Part shown: positions 18,465 to 35,024 of the stretch, piece after piece
Numbering within the stretch: the stretch's first letter is position 1
Layout: every line of letters starts with the position of its first letter
Assembly (NCBI GenBank): GCA_037447655.1
Contig: JBBHKE010001698.1
Coordinates: forward strand, 10,001 to 74,000
DNA: 64,000 nucleotides
DNA from: Zygnema cylindricum
Lineage: Eukaryota > Streptophyta > Zygnematophyceae > Zygnematales > Zygnemataceae
Direction of reading: 5' to 3'
Program-made: the position numbers and the translations under genes
The notes under the pieces: generated by a model
The model's input: the letters and a program-made list of their open reading frames with translations, nothing else
Databases searched by the model: none
Told to the model about the DNA's origin: nothing

Positions 18465-19806
18465 TTTTGCGTGTCGTAAAGTGGGGAAATGAGAGGGAGG
18501 GAGGGAGGGAGAGAGAGAGAGAGGGAGGGAGAGAGGGAGGGAGAGAGAGAGAGGAAGAGAGGGGAAGAGAGGAGGGAGAGGGGGAGGGAATGAGAGAAGG
18601 GAGAAATGTGGGAAGGGAATTTGTAGGTGTCGTTTTTGAATTTGATAAATAGGAGACGGAAGGTTTCCCAGTCGTACTAAGCTTTTGTGTTTACTTTCCC
18701 CTTTAAGGTTAAAAAGTACTACAAGAGGAAGAGAGACTGGCGAGAAAAGCGGACACTGGTTCTGAGGAGATCGAAGGTACAAGAAGATTACCTTTAAAGA
18801 AGGTACGGAATGCTACGTGAAAAAATAGATTTGACACGTGGACAAATCTGCGGGAAACCTGGATGATCGAACGCGGAATAATAGCGAGCAGTCGTATCTT
18901 TGAGTCAAAATTATAGGTACTACGATAATTTTGACACGTGGAAGGATTGGTGGAAACCTCAGACGATCGATGGTCTGGATTAGCGCTTACTGATATGGCT
19001 GTCGTTTTGTGATGAAGCAATTATTTGTGAGGTACAAGCGCGGACGTGGTACATTTTGTTTATGTTTTTTTTTCCTTTTTTTTTGCTTATCTTTTTTTCA
19101 TGTCAATCACATTTTAGTCCTAATGAGAAACTTTTAAACATTTACGGGGCAGTTTCGTGCTGCCCGTATCCAAATTTCTACAAATCAGACCGTACTCCCA
19201 TAACGCAAAATGACAAAGTATAGTAAAAATTAAAAAAATAAACATCGGGGAAAATAAAAATTCCTCAATTATTTCCGTACTGTGCCGGCGAACGCGGCGC
19301 ATAATCCAATAGGAGAAAAAAACATTTCACGCGCGCGCGCGCCCCAATTTATTCATGTCGGTGGCTTTCATCCGTACTTTCATGAGAGTACTTGTTTGTC
19401 GCTTTTCAAATCCGTTTGTCGGTGCATTTGAAAAAAACAAAAGTGCGCGAAAGTACACCCCGCTTCCTCCTTCCTATCCTCTTCGCCCTTCCTATCCTCT
19501 TTCCCCTCTGCGTTATTTTCCGCCCTCTTTTCCTCTCTTATTGTCACGCCCCTCCTTCGCTCTCTTCCTCCTTCCTCCTCGTCCTTCCATCGTCTACCTT
19601 CTCAAGAAATATTTCCTTCCCTCCCTCTCCCTCTCTTTCCCCCACTCCCACACTCTTGCTCTCTCCTCTCTTACTGCCACTCTCTTTTTCCTCTTCTTCC
19701 TTCTCCTCCTCTTTCCTCGTCCACCTTTCTTCCTAAGAGATTTTCTCTTCATATCCCTCTCTATCTCCCTCGCCACCCTCTCCCTCTCCCTCTCCCTCTC
19801 CCCACC
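18465..19806. promoter_or_regulatory. Shared head-to-head promoter region of the two esterase genes
   Basis: The two esterase start codons face away from each other across 1342 bp. Each start is preceded by a leader that is CT-rich in its own sense (purine tract 18484-18600 for the minus gene; CT tract 19480-19803 for the plus gene). The middle holds two direct copies, 100 bp apart, of a ~45-bp block beginning TTGACACGTGG (18831 and 18931), containing a CACGTG G-box and followed by GGAAACCT and GATCGA. A short (CG)n run lies at 19329-19342. No TATA box is convincing. Coordinated expression is an inference. Confidence 0.6.
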
Positions 19807-25099
<5,293 letters not shown>

Positions 25100-25352
25100 A
25101 TTTTTGAACTGATGATATGAAAATGAAAATGCAGAAGTTAAATCGGGTACGGTTACCCAAATGTAACTTATTTTGAAAGTTTTTGATGTCAATTTTTGAC
25201 AGGTAGTTTGAGAGAGTGATTTAAATGTGCAAAGAAACATTCGGATAAAATCGCTCGATTAGTTGTTAGGTTAGGAAATGAAAATCAAAATGTAAATATT
25301 AAATTGGGTAACAGTAGGAAGTTTTTGATGTGGAGCTTTGACCTGTAGGTTG

Positions 25353-25437
25353 AGGGTGAGAGGGTGAGAGGGTGAGAGGGTGAGAGGGTGAGAGGGTGAG
25401 AGGGTGAGAGGGTGAGAGGGTGAGAGGGGGAGAGGGG

Positions 25438-25509
<72 letters not shown>
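25353..25509. repeat. (GGGTGAGA)n minisatellite passing into (GA)n
   Basis: About ten octamer units GGGTGAGA followed by an uninterrupted GA run, 250 bp downstream of the plus-strand esterase stop codon. Confidence 0.95.
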
Positions 25510-25511
<2 letters not shown>

Positions 25512-26474
25512 TGCAATGCACGTTTAGCATATTTTTGTTTCGAAAAAGTGAAGAATGGAAACGAACTGAGAAAAATAAAAATATGTTAAGTTCTCAATTT
25601 ATGTTAATGCATAGAATTCTCCTAACCAGAAACGTTTTTTATTTCTTTTTTTTGGTAAATTTACCTTTTAAAAAAATATATGCTCGTTTCTCTTAATCTA
25701 TGCAATAAATTTCAGATTCATGTAGATTCCCAATTTCAAATTGGCCGTAATTTTGTATGCCGTGATACAAAATAAAATTCGTGAAAAAAAAGAAAAGTTT
25801 AACTCAAATTCAAATTGCTTTCAGTTTTGTATTCCATATGGTAAAGAGATTAGTTTAGTTTTAGTTTCTTCTTTAGTTTTTTGGATTAGATTTACATTTT
25901 AGGCGAAAATTGTATTTTTCAATTAAAGTCAGGTTACGATGAATGGTGTATCGTAAGTTTGTAAAGAGATCAGATGTTTTCTGTTTTTTTTCTTTCTTTT
26001 GTTCACTGTTTCTGCTATTTTTTAATATTCAAAAAACTGCTGGTAAATAATACAGACCTTTCTTGTTTTTCTGCCTTAACAAATCATTGTTACTTTCTTC
26101 CGTAGCTTGAATTATAATTTTGTACTTGATTTCTCCTTATTTATCCTCAAATTATCTTTAAATTGTGATTAATTTGCTGTCAATTTATGCTCAATTGGCG
26201 TCAATTTATCCTTAACTCATCCCTAATTTCTCCTTAATTTGTTGATTTTATTCTAAGTGATCTATTCAGCACATCAAATAATGTGGAATACTTTTTCGAT
26301 TAATAGCGCCACATAACATAAGAAGGGAACTACGAGAAAAAAGTGTGATTTTTTTTTCCCTACTTTCCAAAAAGTTTAGCTAATATGTCGAAAAAGAAAG
26401 TAAAACGATCTTGAGGAAAAGCCATGGAAAATTTATTATGGCTAGTTGAATAGGCGCGCGACGGTTACTATCAA
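25510..26474. other. AT-rich intergenic sequence
   Basis: AT-rich DNA with short repeated phrases (CTCAATTTATCC / CTCCTTAATTTG). No exon or RNA gene recognised. Confidence 0.5.
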
Positions 26475-26630
26475 AAATTTGACACGTGGAAGGATTTATG
26501 GAAAATCCGACGATCGGACGGTCCAGTTCCCGCATATCGATGGCTGTCGTTTCGCGAGGAAGCAATAATTTGTGAGGTACAAGAGCGCGCCGAAGGTACA
26601 TTTGATGCGCACGGTTTGTTTTTAATATTA
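26475..26630. repeat. ~150-bp copy of part of the esterase promoter region
   Basis: TTTGACACGTGGAAGGATT, then GACGATCG, GGCTGTCGTTT and GCAAT.ATTTGTGAGGTACA follow in the same order and direction as at 18927-19070. The plus-strand esterase gene is therefore bracketed by direct repeats. Confidence 0.75.
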
Positions 26631-26707
26631 TTTTGTTTACTTTCGTACTCGGTGTAATATTTTTTTCCATTTTTTTATTCTGGTGACGCAAATCAAAATC
26701 GTGGATC

Positions 26708-27498
26708 TAAGGGTGTGGCCCCATGTAGTTGTAACTTACCGTACTTACTTTGTATTTTAGCGCGGATCCGGCGGACCCGGATTTCAAGTGTCTCTATGTG
26801 TTCATTCGAAATTGTTACTTAAGTTTGTAACAATTGTATACGTCGACAACGTCCGTGACGACTGTCACCGTGTACAATTTGTGATGACGCACCATATTTT
26901 TTTGAAACTTTTTGAAGCGTCGCAAGACACATCGTAATTTTTGAAACGATTTGCGGATTTGGTATGTCGCGTGTCTTTGCGTGACATCGTTGACGTCAGC
27001 CTTGCACCCGTGGCTGTGCAAAATGCCTTTGCGTAAACCTCTCCCGTCCAGCCGCCATTACTTCGCAGATTTTTCACGTTCGCAGACTTTTCAACTTTGC
27101 GTGAAATGACACTGCAGCGTCGAGACCCCTGCAAAAAAAAAGCCGTACAACATGCAAGCCGACAAAAACAAACAAACCCTGTACTTTTTTTCGTCGTCAA
27201 AAACTTCTAAAAACTTTTCACACGTGGGAATATATATTCAGATTGGTGTAAACATATTTGCCTAGCTTAAAACACATTGCCGATGTGTTTTATGATAAGT
27301 TTGAAAATGACGTGACAGTGGGTCGAAAAAAACGCAAGACGACAAATTTTCGTACATCCTAAGTTCAAGAATGACGCAAATTGTACTCTACAAATTTGCA
27401 ATTTCTTCGTACGGTTGCAACTTATGCAGTACGGCGCTAAGTTTGAAAGGAAAACGACAGAAAAAAACCCGAACATAGCCACATGGGGCCACACCCTA
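26708..27498. mobile_element. Harbinger-like MITE with GGGTGTGGCCCCATGT termini
   Basis: Left GGGTGTGGCCCCATGT at 26711 and right ACATGGGGCCACACCC ending at 27495 are perfect 16-bp inverted repeats, flanked on both sides by TAA. A 3-bp TWA target duplication is the hallmark of PIF/Harbinger transposons. The 785-bp element has no transposase frame, so it is non-autonomous. Confidence 0.8.
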
Positions 27499-28061
27499 AG
27501 TTCCACGAGGTAATTTGTTCAAAGTACAGCAAAGCATTCCGGAACATATTTTTGTGGTCATAACACTAACCATTTTCTGTTTTTCAAGATCGCCAAAATT
27601 TAATTCAGAGAATTAAACGACATGTCTAAATTTTGAAAAAAAATCGGACAAAAACAAATATTTTTGTGAGTTTTGAGGGACTTTTTATTTAAACCGTCAG
27701 ATTTGGACGATCGGACGGTCACTGATCAAAGTAGGCGATTTTAAAAAGATCACATGAAAATCCCATAACACAACTTACGAAAGGACAATCTGTCATATTA
27801 GCGTCTTCAATTTTGAGGGCCACACTAAATAAAGCCTCAAATTGACCAACCAGGCAGTATGGGACGATAAAAAAAAAAATACCACACTGCCAAAAAAATT
27901 ACCAAAACCTACGGACCAACCCCGTTGGCGTTCACACGGTCGAAACGCGGCTGTCAGACGAATGTGTGTGAACGGGATTTTTTTATGACATGGTTTTTTT
28001 TCCATTTTAGAACGCACATTCTCATGCGTCCGCGGTTACTAAAACTAATTTATTGTACTTT
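27499..28061. other. Intergenic sequence, no gene seen
   Basis: Mixed sequence with phrases such as GATCGGACGGTCACTGATCAAAG that recur in related form near 50140. No exon recognised. Confidence 0.45.
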
Positions 28062-28210
28062 TTAACTTAAAAAAGGTACATTTATGTACGGTCCGACACT
28101 GACCGTACACCACTCTATTTAAGAGACAACGTACTTTCATTTTTTACGGTACTTGGAAAATAGCCCTAATTAGAGTAATGAAAAATATAGAGTAAACTAC
28201 GCTATTTGAG
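28062..28210. repeat. Fragment of the GTAC-rich inverted-repeat element family
   Basis: ACTTAAAAAAGGTACATTTA and TGTACGGTCCGACACTGACC followed by GTACACCAC match 47030-47085 directly and 13850-13905 in inverted form. A nearby AATTAGAGTAATGAAAAA piece also occurs in the element at 13682. Confidence 0.6.
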
Positions 28211-29084
28211 AATTTTCCCGATTTTTTTTTTCCCGGTTTTTTTTCCCACCGAATGTCATCCTACGCTGTGCCAGTTCGCTAAAAAATTCCGTCCGGCGGC
28301 GTGCGCTGTACTTTGATCTTACGTCAGATTCAGACGTTCGTACAGGAGTGTGCACGACACACACACATACAGTATGCCTACGTTGCGAGAGTTTTGTGCA
28401 AAGTTGAGTTTTGTGCAGAGTTTTGTGCGCCTACCAAAGGCCTACCATAAAAAAGCCTACTTTTGAACTATGGTATACGCTAAAAAAACTTACACGCTAA
28501 TAAGTAATAACGATTGGCGGTGTATCACTGTCATACGGAGTTACGGGATAAATAGCGTTTACACGGATTTTTCGCACTGTTGACCTCTCCTCCAAAAGAA
28601 AATCAAACACGTGAAATACTGATATTAGTGGCGGAAAAATGCATTGACCTTTGAAGAAGCGATTGACGGTTTAACGTACATGTTTTACGATGGAAACGCG
28701 TGAAATAATAAACTCGGGAAAACGCTGACTTGAAAGACGCGGTTCCCCCGACTTTTTCCCCCCCGTCAACTTCTTCCCGTCCACATGCGCCCGTGAATCT
28801 CAGGGGTTAGTGTGACGTGACGACTGCTTTCTTCCCACGCAAGACAGCAGATCACCGACGAATCTGATTATGACAAACAAGTCAAACAACCGACCGCAAG
28901 CTGGAGATACCGTACCGCAAAATGTACGAACATTTACATTATTTAGTGTTTAACATCGTATCGAAGCTAATACGATTTTCGCTCTGTGAATTTAATGCCG
29001 TAACGTAGCGATGTGTCGCAAGGCTTGTTTCAAGGACGATATATACAGCAAACGCTATCAACACGATATATCTTAATTGTTGCT
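28211..29084. other. Intergenic sequence, no gene seen
   Basis: No recognised gene. Contains short GTAC-rich and TTTACG-type words but no bounded repeat that I could define. Confidence 0.4.
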
Positions 29085-29104
29085 TTTTTGTGTGGCTGGT
29101 AAAT

Positions 29105-29475
29105 CACGCCCGTTACACGGGCATGGACTGTGTCCTATTTTTCATGCCCGTTACACGAACTTGGACAGTGTTCCGTTTATCATGCCCGTTTTCATGCCCG
29201 TTACACTTGGGACCGTGTTCTGTTTATCAAAACGTCGAATTACTATTGTATTGTTTTAGACGTCCGTACGCACATTTGTAGACGCAACCCAAAACAAACG
29301 ATAGACGAAAACCAGTCGACAGGATCGAGCAACCAAGAACGATTTTATGGACAGTGTCCAGTTTATCATGCCCGTTCACACGCGCAAGGATCGCGTCCTG
29401 TTTATCGAAACGTCTAAGTATTTTTTGTACTACTCAAGACGTCCGTACGTACATTTGTAGACGCGACCCAAAACA
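29105..29475. repeat. Direct repeats built on CATGCCCGTTACAC
   Basis: CATGCCCGTT occurs five times (for example 29149, 29180, 29193, 29367). A longer block (GTTTATCAAAACGTC..AGACGTCCGTACGCACATTTGTAGACGC) is repeated from about 29220 to 29403. The function is unknown. Confidence 0.75.
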
Positions 29476-29859
29476 ACACAACGATTGACAAAAATTCGCG
29501 ATTGACGGAAAATCGGACGGTCACGAACGAAGGATAGACGGTTGAAGGCTCATTCCTGCAAGTGGCGGTTTCATCTATATTCATTGACAGGTTTGGGTAG
29601 CCAAGATCTGACGGTTTCTGACGGTTATAAACGATTGCCGATGGGTACTTTGAAAGTTACCCGATCGTTGAGGTCGCCCAAGGGACAGAGTTACCTGTTT
29701 GCTAACGTCAGCCGAGGGACAAAGCTACAGTACCTGTTCGCTGACGTTCGCCGAAGGGCACGTAGTTTACGGGTGCAATCGGACGGAAAGTGGGCCTATT
29801 TAAAGGTTTTCAAACGGACAACCAAAGGTCTATAATTTGTATAAAGATAATAAAGTTGC

Positions 29860-31260
29860 ATGTCGTGTCACACATATTTTAGTCCAGGTACTACTCGAGA
29901 GGAAACAATGGTTTTTAGGTTCCTCAATTGGATCCCCATAATTTGTTCACAGTTTGGTAAGGATGCCTTGTTCCAAAGACCTTTCCCCACTTTGAGGACC
30001 TTCCAAAACTTAGAGACTATCTTAACTTGTTGTTTTGCACAACGCCCCTTATACTTGGCGCTTACTTTACCTCCGAGCACTTCTTTCATTTCCTCACTTT
30101 GAAATTTTGAAAATCGCATATTTGCTATTTTTTCATCAACTTGCCGGCCATGGTATAATTCATCGCCCGGAAGCGCTCCTCGCTTGTTGGCGATTCGCTA
30201 TACTAGTCTCTTTCGACGGTCTTAGTCAACATCTTGCAATCACCATAGCGTCAGTCCCTTACTTGAGTAGTAGGGCTTTGATAACATCGATTGTTCGTTC
30301 AAGGTTTGTGGTAGACGATATTCTTATCTTAGCCCATGTGATATCTAACGTCGACGAAGGCTCATTATCTTTTCAATAATCGTTATTGTTTACTCGTTCA
30401 CTTTTACCGGTCGAGGCCCAAGATGCAGCTCGTGTATTCTCTTCCCTCGTCACCAACAATCCCTCAAGGGGTTCGACAACATATCGTTGATATGCTACAC
30501 CGCGAATTGCTATTAGCGCTAAGAAATAAACAACGTAAAAAGATAATTAGAGTTAGTAACACTAATTGGGAATTCATGTATTTTTAAAGAAATCATTCAC
30601 TCTAATTTAAAATTTAAACTAGAATTAATAATTCTATTTGAGTATTAGGGCAAAAATTTGGGGGCACCGAATTAGCGTCATTGACGCTAATAGTGATTCG
30701 CGATGTAGTCGCCGTTGATTTCAATACCCGTCTTGAGGTGCTACCTATGGATGGAGCGCGAGCTCGACTTCGCTCTTTTTCACAGTCAAGGTTCCGGCCT
30801 TGGCTCGTTGCTACTCCAATTTTTGCCTCACTCCGCTTATATTACCCTCGATTTTATTCTACTCTTTACTTAAGGCTCGACTTGTGGCACCCCACATTAT
30901 TAGACAAGCCTCGTTGCGTTTGTGGTTAGTCTATCGATGAGCATGCGTACGTTCGGTTTGCTGCTAACATGGTGGGAAGCGTACAACAACACATGATATG
31001 GTGGAGATGTAATCGCTTAATTTGGTTGCCAAACAAGATATACAATCATACGTAACGTGTCGCATATACTTCGGCCACGTTCTCAATGTAGGAGTGAACG
31101 TCAACCTCACGTGGATCATATGTTTTTGCACAAAGTAGGAAAAACATTGAGTGGCGTTGTTCTCACCAACCCTACAGAGTCTAATGTTTCCGCACGCGGG
31201 GTATTTTATATCGGGGTTGCGGCTCGAGATACAACGAATTCGAAATAAAGCGATTACGTA
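29860..31260 (+). pseudogene. Decayed LINE (non-LTR retrotransposon) reverse-transcriptase 3' region
   Basis: Several plus-strand frames together read as the C-terminal part of a LINE polyprotein. The clearest blocks are RFRPWLVATPIFASLRL, LYLRLDLWHPTLL, RCVCG and DEHAYVRFAAN, resembling the common pattern W-L-V-A-x-P..LRLRL..CxCG..D..G.HA..C just before the end of many plant and algal LINE ORFs (family knowledge). The last zinc-ligand cysteine is missing. There are frameshifts, stops, and a MITE at 30496-30707 interrupts the frame. Not functional. Confidence 0.6.
30496..30707. mobile_element. 212-bp TA-CACCG-type MITE inside the LINE remnant
   Basis: TA-flanked. CACCGCGAATTGCTATTAG at the left and CTAATAGTGATTCGCGATG at the right are inverted repeats. 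The centre differs from the 9115-type copies and is closer to the 58436 copy. Confidence 0.78.
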
Positions 31261-31809
31261 CGCCGGGATCTAACAACAACTTCATAACTTTTCTGTGGAG
31301 ATAATTGAGACTTTGGACTCTTCATTCGATTCCTTTTTGCGTGGTTGTGCTCGACAGTGATTTTAAGTTAGAGGACCTAGTAGCTCTTCCCTAACAATTA
31401 TGTTATTTTGCCACTTCCAACATAACCGTGTCGCCCTACAACGCTTTCAAGCATCAACCCTCTCTTGATAGAGCACGATGGTGAATGATGGTCGTGAAAT
31501 GAGAGATTAACCTTCGCGCCACCTTAGACTTCTGGTAGCGTTTGGGCCGACGACCCATTATGTCTTTTGTAGTTAGTGTATAACGTGTTTCTAAGTACTT
31601 TGTTATCTAATTTATGTATTTTATTTTACTATTCTAACTTTCATTGTCTTACTATGACACTTGCTTGACTTCCGTAGTGTTTGTTTATTTTTTTTAATTT
31701 CGTTATTTATAGAAATTCGTTTTTTTTAATCATAATGCAAAACTTTTAAACTCCCCATAAACAAACATCTTACACAAATCCAAATCTTTGCGTTTGAGAC
31801 GGTACACCG
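31261..31809. other. AT-rich sequence between LINE remnant and LTR nest
   Basis: No gene recognised. May include the LINE 3' tail. Confidence 0.4.
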
Positions 31810-32821
31810 TGAATTCCAATTTTGTGTCTTCCATTAGAATATAAAATTCAGCAAGCCTCTAGGTAGATTTTAACAAGCCCACTTTCACCCACAACCACTG
31901 CTGCTCAAAAAGACAAATTGACAATCTGATTGTACCCTTGTGCAGCTTGGACTTCCCGGAGTCCGTAGCAAAAACAATCACTGAAAACAACCAACCAGCC
32001 GATAGGTTATAAGGTGGCAAAGATACTAAGTTATATAAAAACTCTCTAAGAGAGAGAGGTGCCTACCTACTAAATTCCCTAAGTCGTAAACCCCTCTCAC
32101 AACCCTTATCTACTGACGTACAAACCAATCACACGACTGTAGAATACAAAAAGGTACTGCGGCCGATGTACTTTTTGTAAGGCCTGTGTACAGCAAGGCC
32201 ATTGGATGGACGCGTGTCTACGTCTCACTCGTCCTTATGCTACCCAGGATTCATGCCTCTCAATGTTATCTCACCACGTGGCGCCAAGTCACGTCACCTC
32301 CAAAAACCGCCAAAGCGCCCATTTCGGGATCTCGGCGATGATACGCCCCGTCGGATCTAAACCGACTTTCAGTATTAGCCGTTGAAACAAATGTCCGGTT
32401 CATTTGTTTCGTGTGTGACGTGTCGTATCGTATATTTAAGGAATCTCTATGCATTTTATCCGTAAATCCGTTAATCAAACAAGATATTCTTAACAACGTT
32501 TTAATAAATAACACACCTCATGTGCCGTAACTGACTTCTACGACATACTCGTTAGAGCTGACGGCTACTTTTGCTTTACTAGTCGGAGGTTCGAGTCCTG
32601 TCGAACTCAACCTTTTGTTGAGAGTGACTTTTGTCACTCTTTAGTCCTGCTTGTGGAGCTAAGGCAGCCATGGCTGAACCACCCTCTCTATCCTTCAGTG
32701 ACTACAACAAGTATGGTGGCTAGAGAGAGAAGGTGGAGGCACGCTTTCCGCCCTTTTCTTTTTCTATTTTACTGATCTATTTAGACATAGAAAATACCCT
32801 ATAAATCTCTTAATTACAACA
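31810..32821 (-). mobile_element. LTR (about 1.0 kb) of a Copia element, downstream LTR in minus orientation
   Basis: Starts TGAATTCCAATTTTG and ends TTACAACA on the plus strand, so it is TG..CA on either strand. It shares ordered blocks (ACCAATCACA, CCACGTGGCGCCAAGTCA, AAACAAATGTCCG, GGCAGCCATGGCT) with the LTRs at 33013, 37468, 38655 and 41904. Immediately beyond it the minus strand reads AAAGGGAG|TGTTG, a polypurine tract abutting an LTR. At 32590-32612 it has GGTTCGAGTCC, a perfect tRNA box-B-like word. Confidence 0.75.
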
Positions 32822-32834
32822 CTCCCTTTATTTT

Positions 32835-33011
32835 CTAGTCTAACTTTAACTTCAATTTTTGTCCATACTTTTCTTTGTATTTTTTTAACTTGGGAGAAGG
32901 CATTGGTTTTGTCATCATATTAGCCACCATTTCCTCATCAAATCTATATACAAGATTCACAATCTTATTTTCAACTTTTTCTCTCACAAAACTCAATCTT
33001 ATGTCCATATG
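32835..33011 (-). pseudogene. Copia RNase H C-terminal fragment
   Basis: Minus-strand frame HMDIRLSFVREKVENKI..VYRFDEEMVANMMTKPMPSPKL then stop matches the end of Copia pol (HIDIRxHFIREKV..ADxMTKPLP). It is cut off abruptly at 33012 where another LTR begins. The polypurine tract and LTR that follow at 32821 are in the expected order, so this is the 3' end of a truncated element. Confidence 0.85.
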
Positions 33012-33699
33012 CTGAAATTCTATGGGCTCCATTGCCACACAGAATTCGCAGGTCTAAAGGAAGCTAATCTAGATAGTGCCGACTCCAAATTGATATAAAC
33101 CCAAATGATTGACCCCTTGACAATCAGAACCCCATTACAGCTTCACCCTTGTGAAATAAGACTTTCTGTGTGCTCAGTTCCACCACAGAATGCAAAATTA
33201 GAATATGAGATTTGGACACATTCACCCACTTTGACTTTCCCTAAGAAATGCAGCCACCCAGGCAGGAAAAGACTCTGACCGACTACACCCTGTGTAGCGT
33301 GGACTCCCCTGAGTCCGCAGCAAGAAGAATCACTGAATTTGGTCAACTGAATTGATAGTTATGGCTAGCCAAAGTTTGCCATTTATACAAGGTGCTCTCT
33401 GGGAGATTCAGCTACCTACCCGAAATATTCTAAGTCCTAAACCCCTCTCTAAACCCTCTAGTACTGAGGTACGGACCAATCACATTACTGTATAGTACAT
33501 AAAGGTACAAATGTCGGTGTACCTTCTGTACGGACATCGTACGACATGGCTAATAAGTCAACAAATGTCCTATCCGGATTCGCTCTTGTATTCTCCGGAA
33601 TTCCTGCCTCCAAATCTTATCTCTCCACGTGGCGCCAGGTCATGCCGCGTCAGTGAAAAACGGTACCGTATAGGAAAGTATAGGTGCCGGAGTACTTTC

Positions 33700-34436
33700 T
33701 GTTGTTTTTAGAAAGCTTTAGTCCTCTTTATGCCTCAGCTGTGAGAGAGAGCTGTTCAGGACTTAAGCTATTTTTGGTTGAGTTCGGTTCAGTACTTACC
33801 GAAATTAGTGTGACCGTGAAGTTGGGAGTTCACGGTTCATTCACACTTGGGACACGTGTCGTCACTTGGGAGAATGCGTGAGTATGTCCTCCGTGGACGT
33901 ACGGAAATTCGGCAGGACCACTGGACTTCGTGAAGTCAATTCTACGGTGCCAAATCCTCTAATCGGACCGCTGACAACCGCCGCCAACAAATAGTGACGA
34001 GGCGTGACTAGATCATTATCACTTTACGTTGTCTGAACTTCGGTGTAAATATGTGTGTAGAATGTTAGATGTACGGCTGGAATGCCTCCGTACAGCTTAG
34101 TGTAGTTTCGGTGTATAAAAGTAGGACTTAGTGAATTTGATTTTTAGGAACAAATGATATGAAAACTGTACACTCAGTTTTATGTAATTTCATTTCTACA
34201 TATCTCACAGATTTGTGAGCGGAATTGATTGAAATTTTGTGTGTGTGTTCCTTTGTATGTTATCTACATTGTGGCAAATTTTCAGGACGTTTGGAGCGTT
34301 TTTATGAAAGTTATAGTCTGTCAAAGTTGCTGTTCAGCCATCGGTATTTGTGGAAGCTTCCTCTCTTGATTTGTTCTACGATGACTACTGCTGCATCTTC
34401 TTCATCTTCAGTACCAACACTTGTCTCAGAACAACA
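33700..34436. mobile_element. Solo LTR, 737 bp, unrelated family
   Basis: Starts TGTTGTTTTTAG, ends CAGAACAACA, flanked by CTTTC on both sides. It has no internal region and so represents a solo LTR left by LTR-LTR recombination, or a short non-autonomous element. The sister LTR has the empty site. Confidence 0.8.
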
Positions 34437-34666
34437 CTTTCTGTACGGAGAGTGTACGATATTGCCATAATGTGATATTTGTCACATCCAGATTTGTTGT
34501 GTTCCGTTCCGGAGATTCCGCAACCTGTAAGATGTCGCCACGTGTCATCCGGATTGGTGACTGTTGGATTGGCACGTGAAGCCGGTCCAATACGGGGTAG
34601 AATATGGAAATATCCATACTCGAGCCGCCCGTAATAAATGGGTACGGACCCGCCAGTCTCAACATC

Positions 34667-34738
34667 GAGCTGGTGGCACAGTGGTAGTGCGTTCGCAGCT
34701 GAAGTGAAAGGTCCCAGGTTCGAACCCTGGCCGGCTCA
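34667..34738 (+). tRNA. tRNA-like sequence (CTG at the anticodon position) within the first TRIM LTR
   Basis: Folds as a full cloverleaf of 72 nt: acceptor GAGCTGG/CCGGCTC, D arm GCAC-AGTGGTA-GTGC, anticodon stem TTCGC/GTGAA with loop AGCTGAA, variable AGGTC, T arm CCAGG-TTCGAAC-CCTGG, discriminator A. Box A (TGGCACAGTGG) and box B (GGTTCGAACCC) match the Pol III consensus. Position 33 is G, not the invariant U, so it is unlikely to decode as tRNA-Gln. It is better viewed as a tRNA-derived part of the LTR. Confidence 0.6.
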
Positions 34739-34790
34739 ATTTTCCCAAGTGTGGGACATGCCGAATCCCGGATTTCTAGGAAATCTAACA

Positions 34791-34847
34791 TGGTATCGGA
34801 GCCAGCGGGATTGCGGATGGTTTGACCGGCTTTCCCGTGAGGGGGGG
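34791..34847 (+). promoter_or_regulatory. TRIM internal region: primer-binding site and polypurine tract only
   Basis: TGGTATCGGAGCCAG at the left edge is the priming site for minus-strand DNA, and GTGAGGGGGGG at the right edge is the plus-strand primer. Both abut the LTRs exactly. Only about 30 bp separate them. Confidence 0.88.
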
Positions 34848-34952
34848 TGTTGGATTGGCACGTGAAGCCGGTCCAATACGGGGTAGAATATAGAAATATC
34901 CATACTCGAGCCGCCCGTAATAAATGGGTACGGACCCGCCAGTCTCAACATC

Positions 34953-35024
34953 GAGCTGGTGGCATAGTGGTAGTGCGTTCGCAGCTGAAGTGAAAGGTCT
35001 CAGGTTCGAACCCTGGCCGGCTCA
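34953..35024 (+). tRNA. tRNA-like sequence (CTG at the anticodon position) within the second TRIM LTR
   Basis: Same cloverleaf as in the first LTR. It differs by C-to-T in the D arm (TGGCATAGTGG) and C-to-T at the base of the T arm, which leaves a wobble pair. Both Pol III boxes remain usable. Confidence 0.6.

Noticed and set aside
18465-18782. N-terminal extension of the minus-strand esterase to an in-frame codon at 18782
   Set aside because: The extension is mostly CT-repeat translation and would bury the signal peptide; the ATG at 18464 directly opens a signal peptide, as in the paralogue.
34225-34470. Small gene starting within the solo LTR (MTTAASSSSSVPTLV)
   Set aside because: It spans the end of the insertion and its target duplication, so it cannot be a stable gene; it may be a fragment of an element's gag start.
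34667-35024. Two functional tRNA-Gln genes
   Set aside because: The cloverleaf is good but position 33 is not U, and both copies sit at identical places in the two LTRs of a TRIM, so they are parts of the element.
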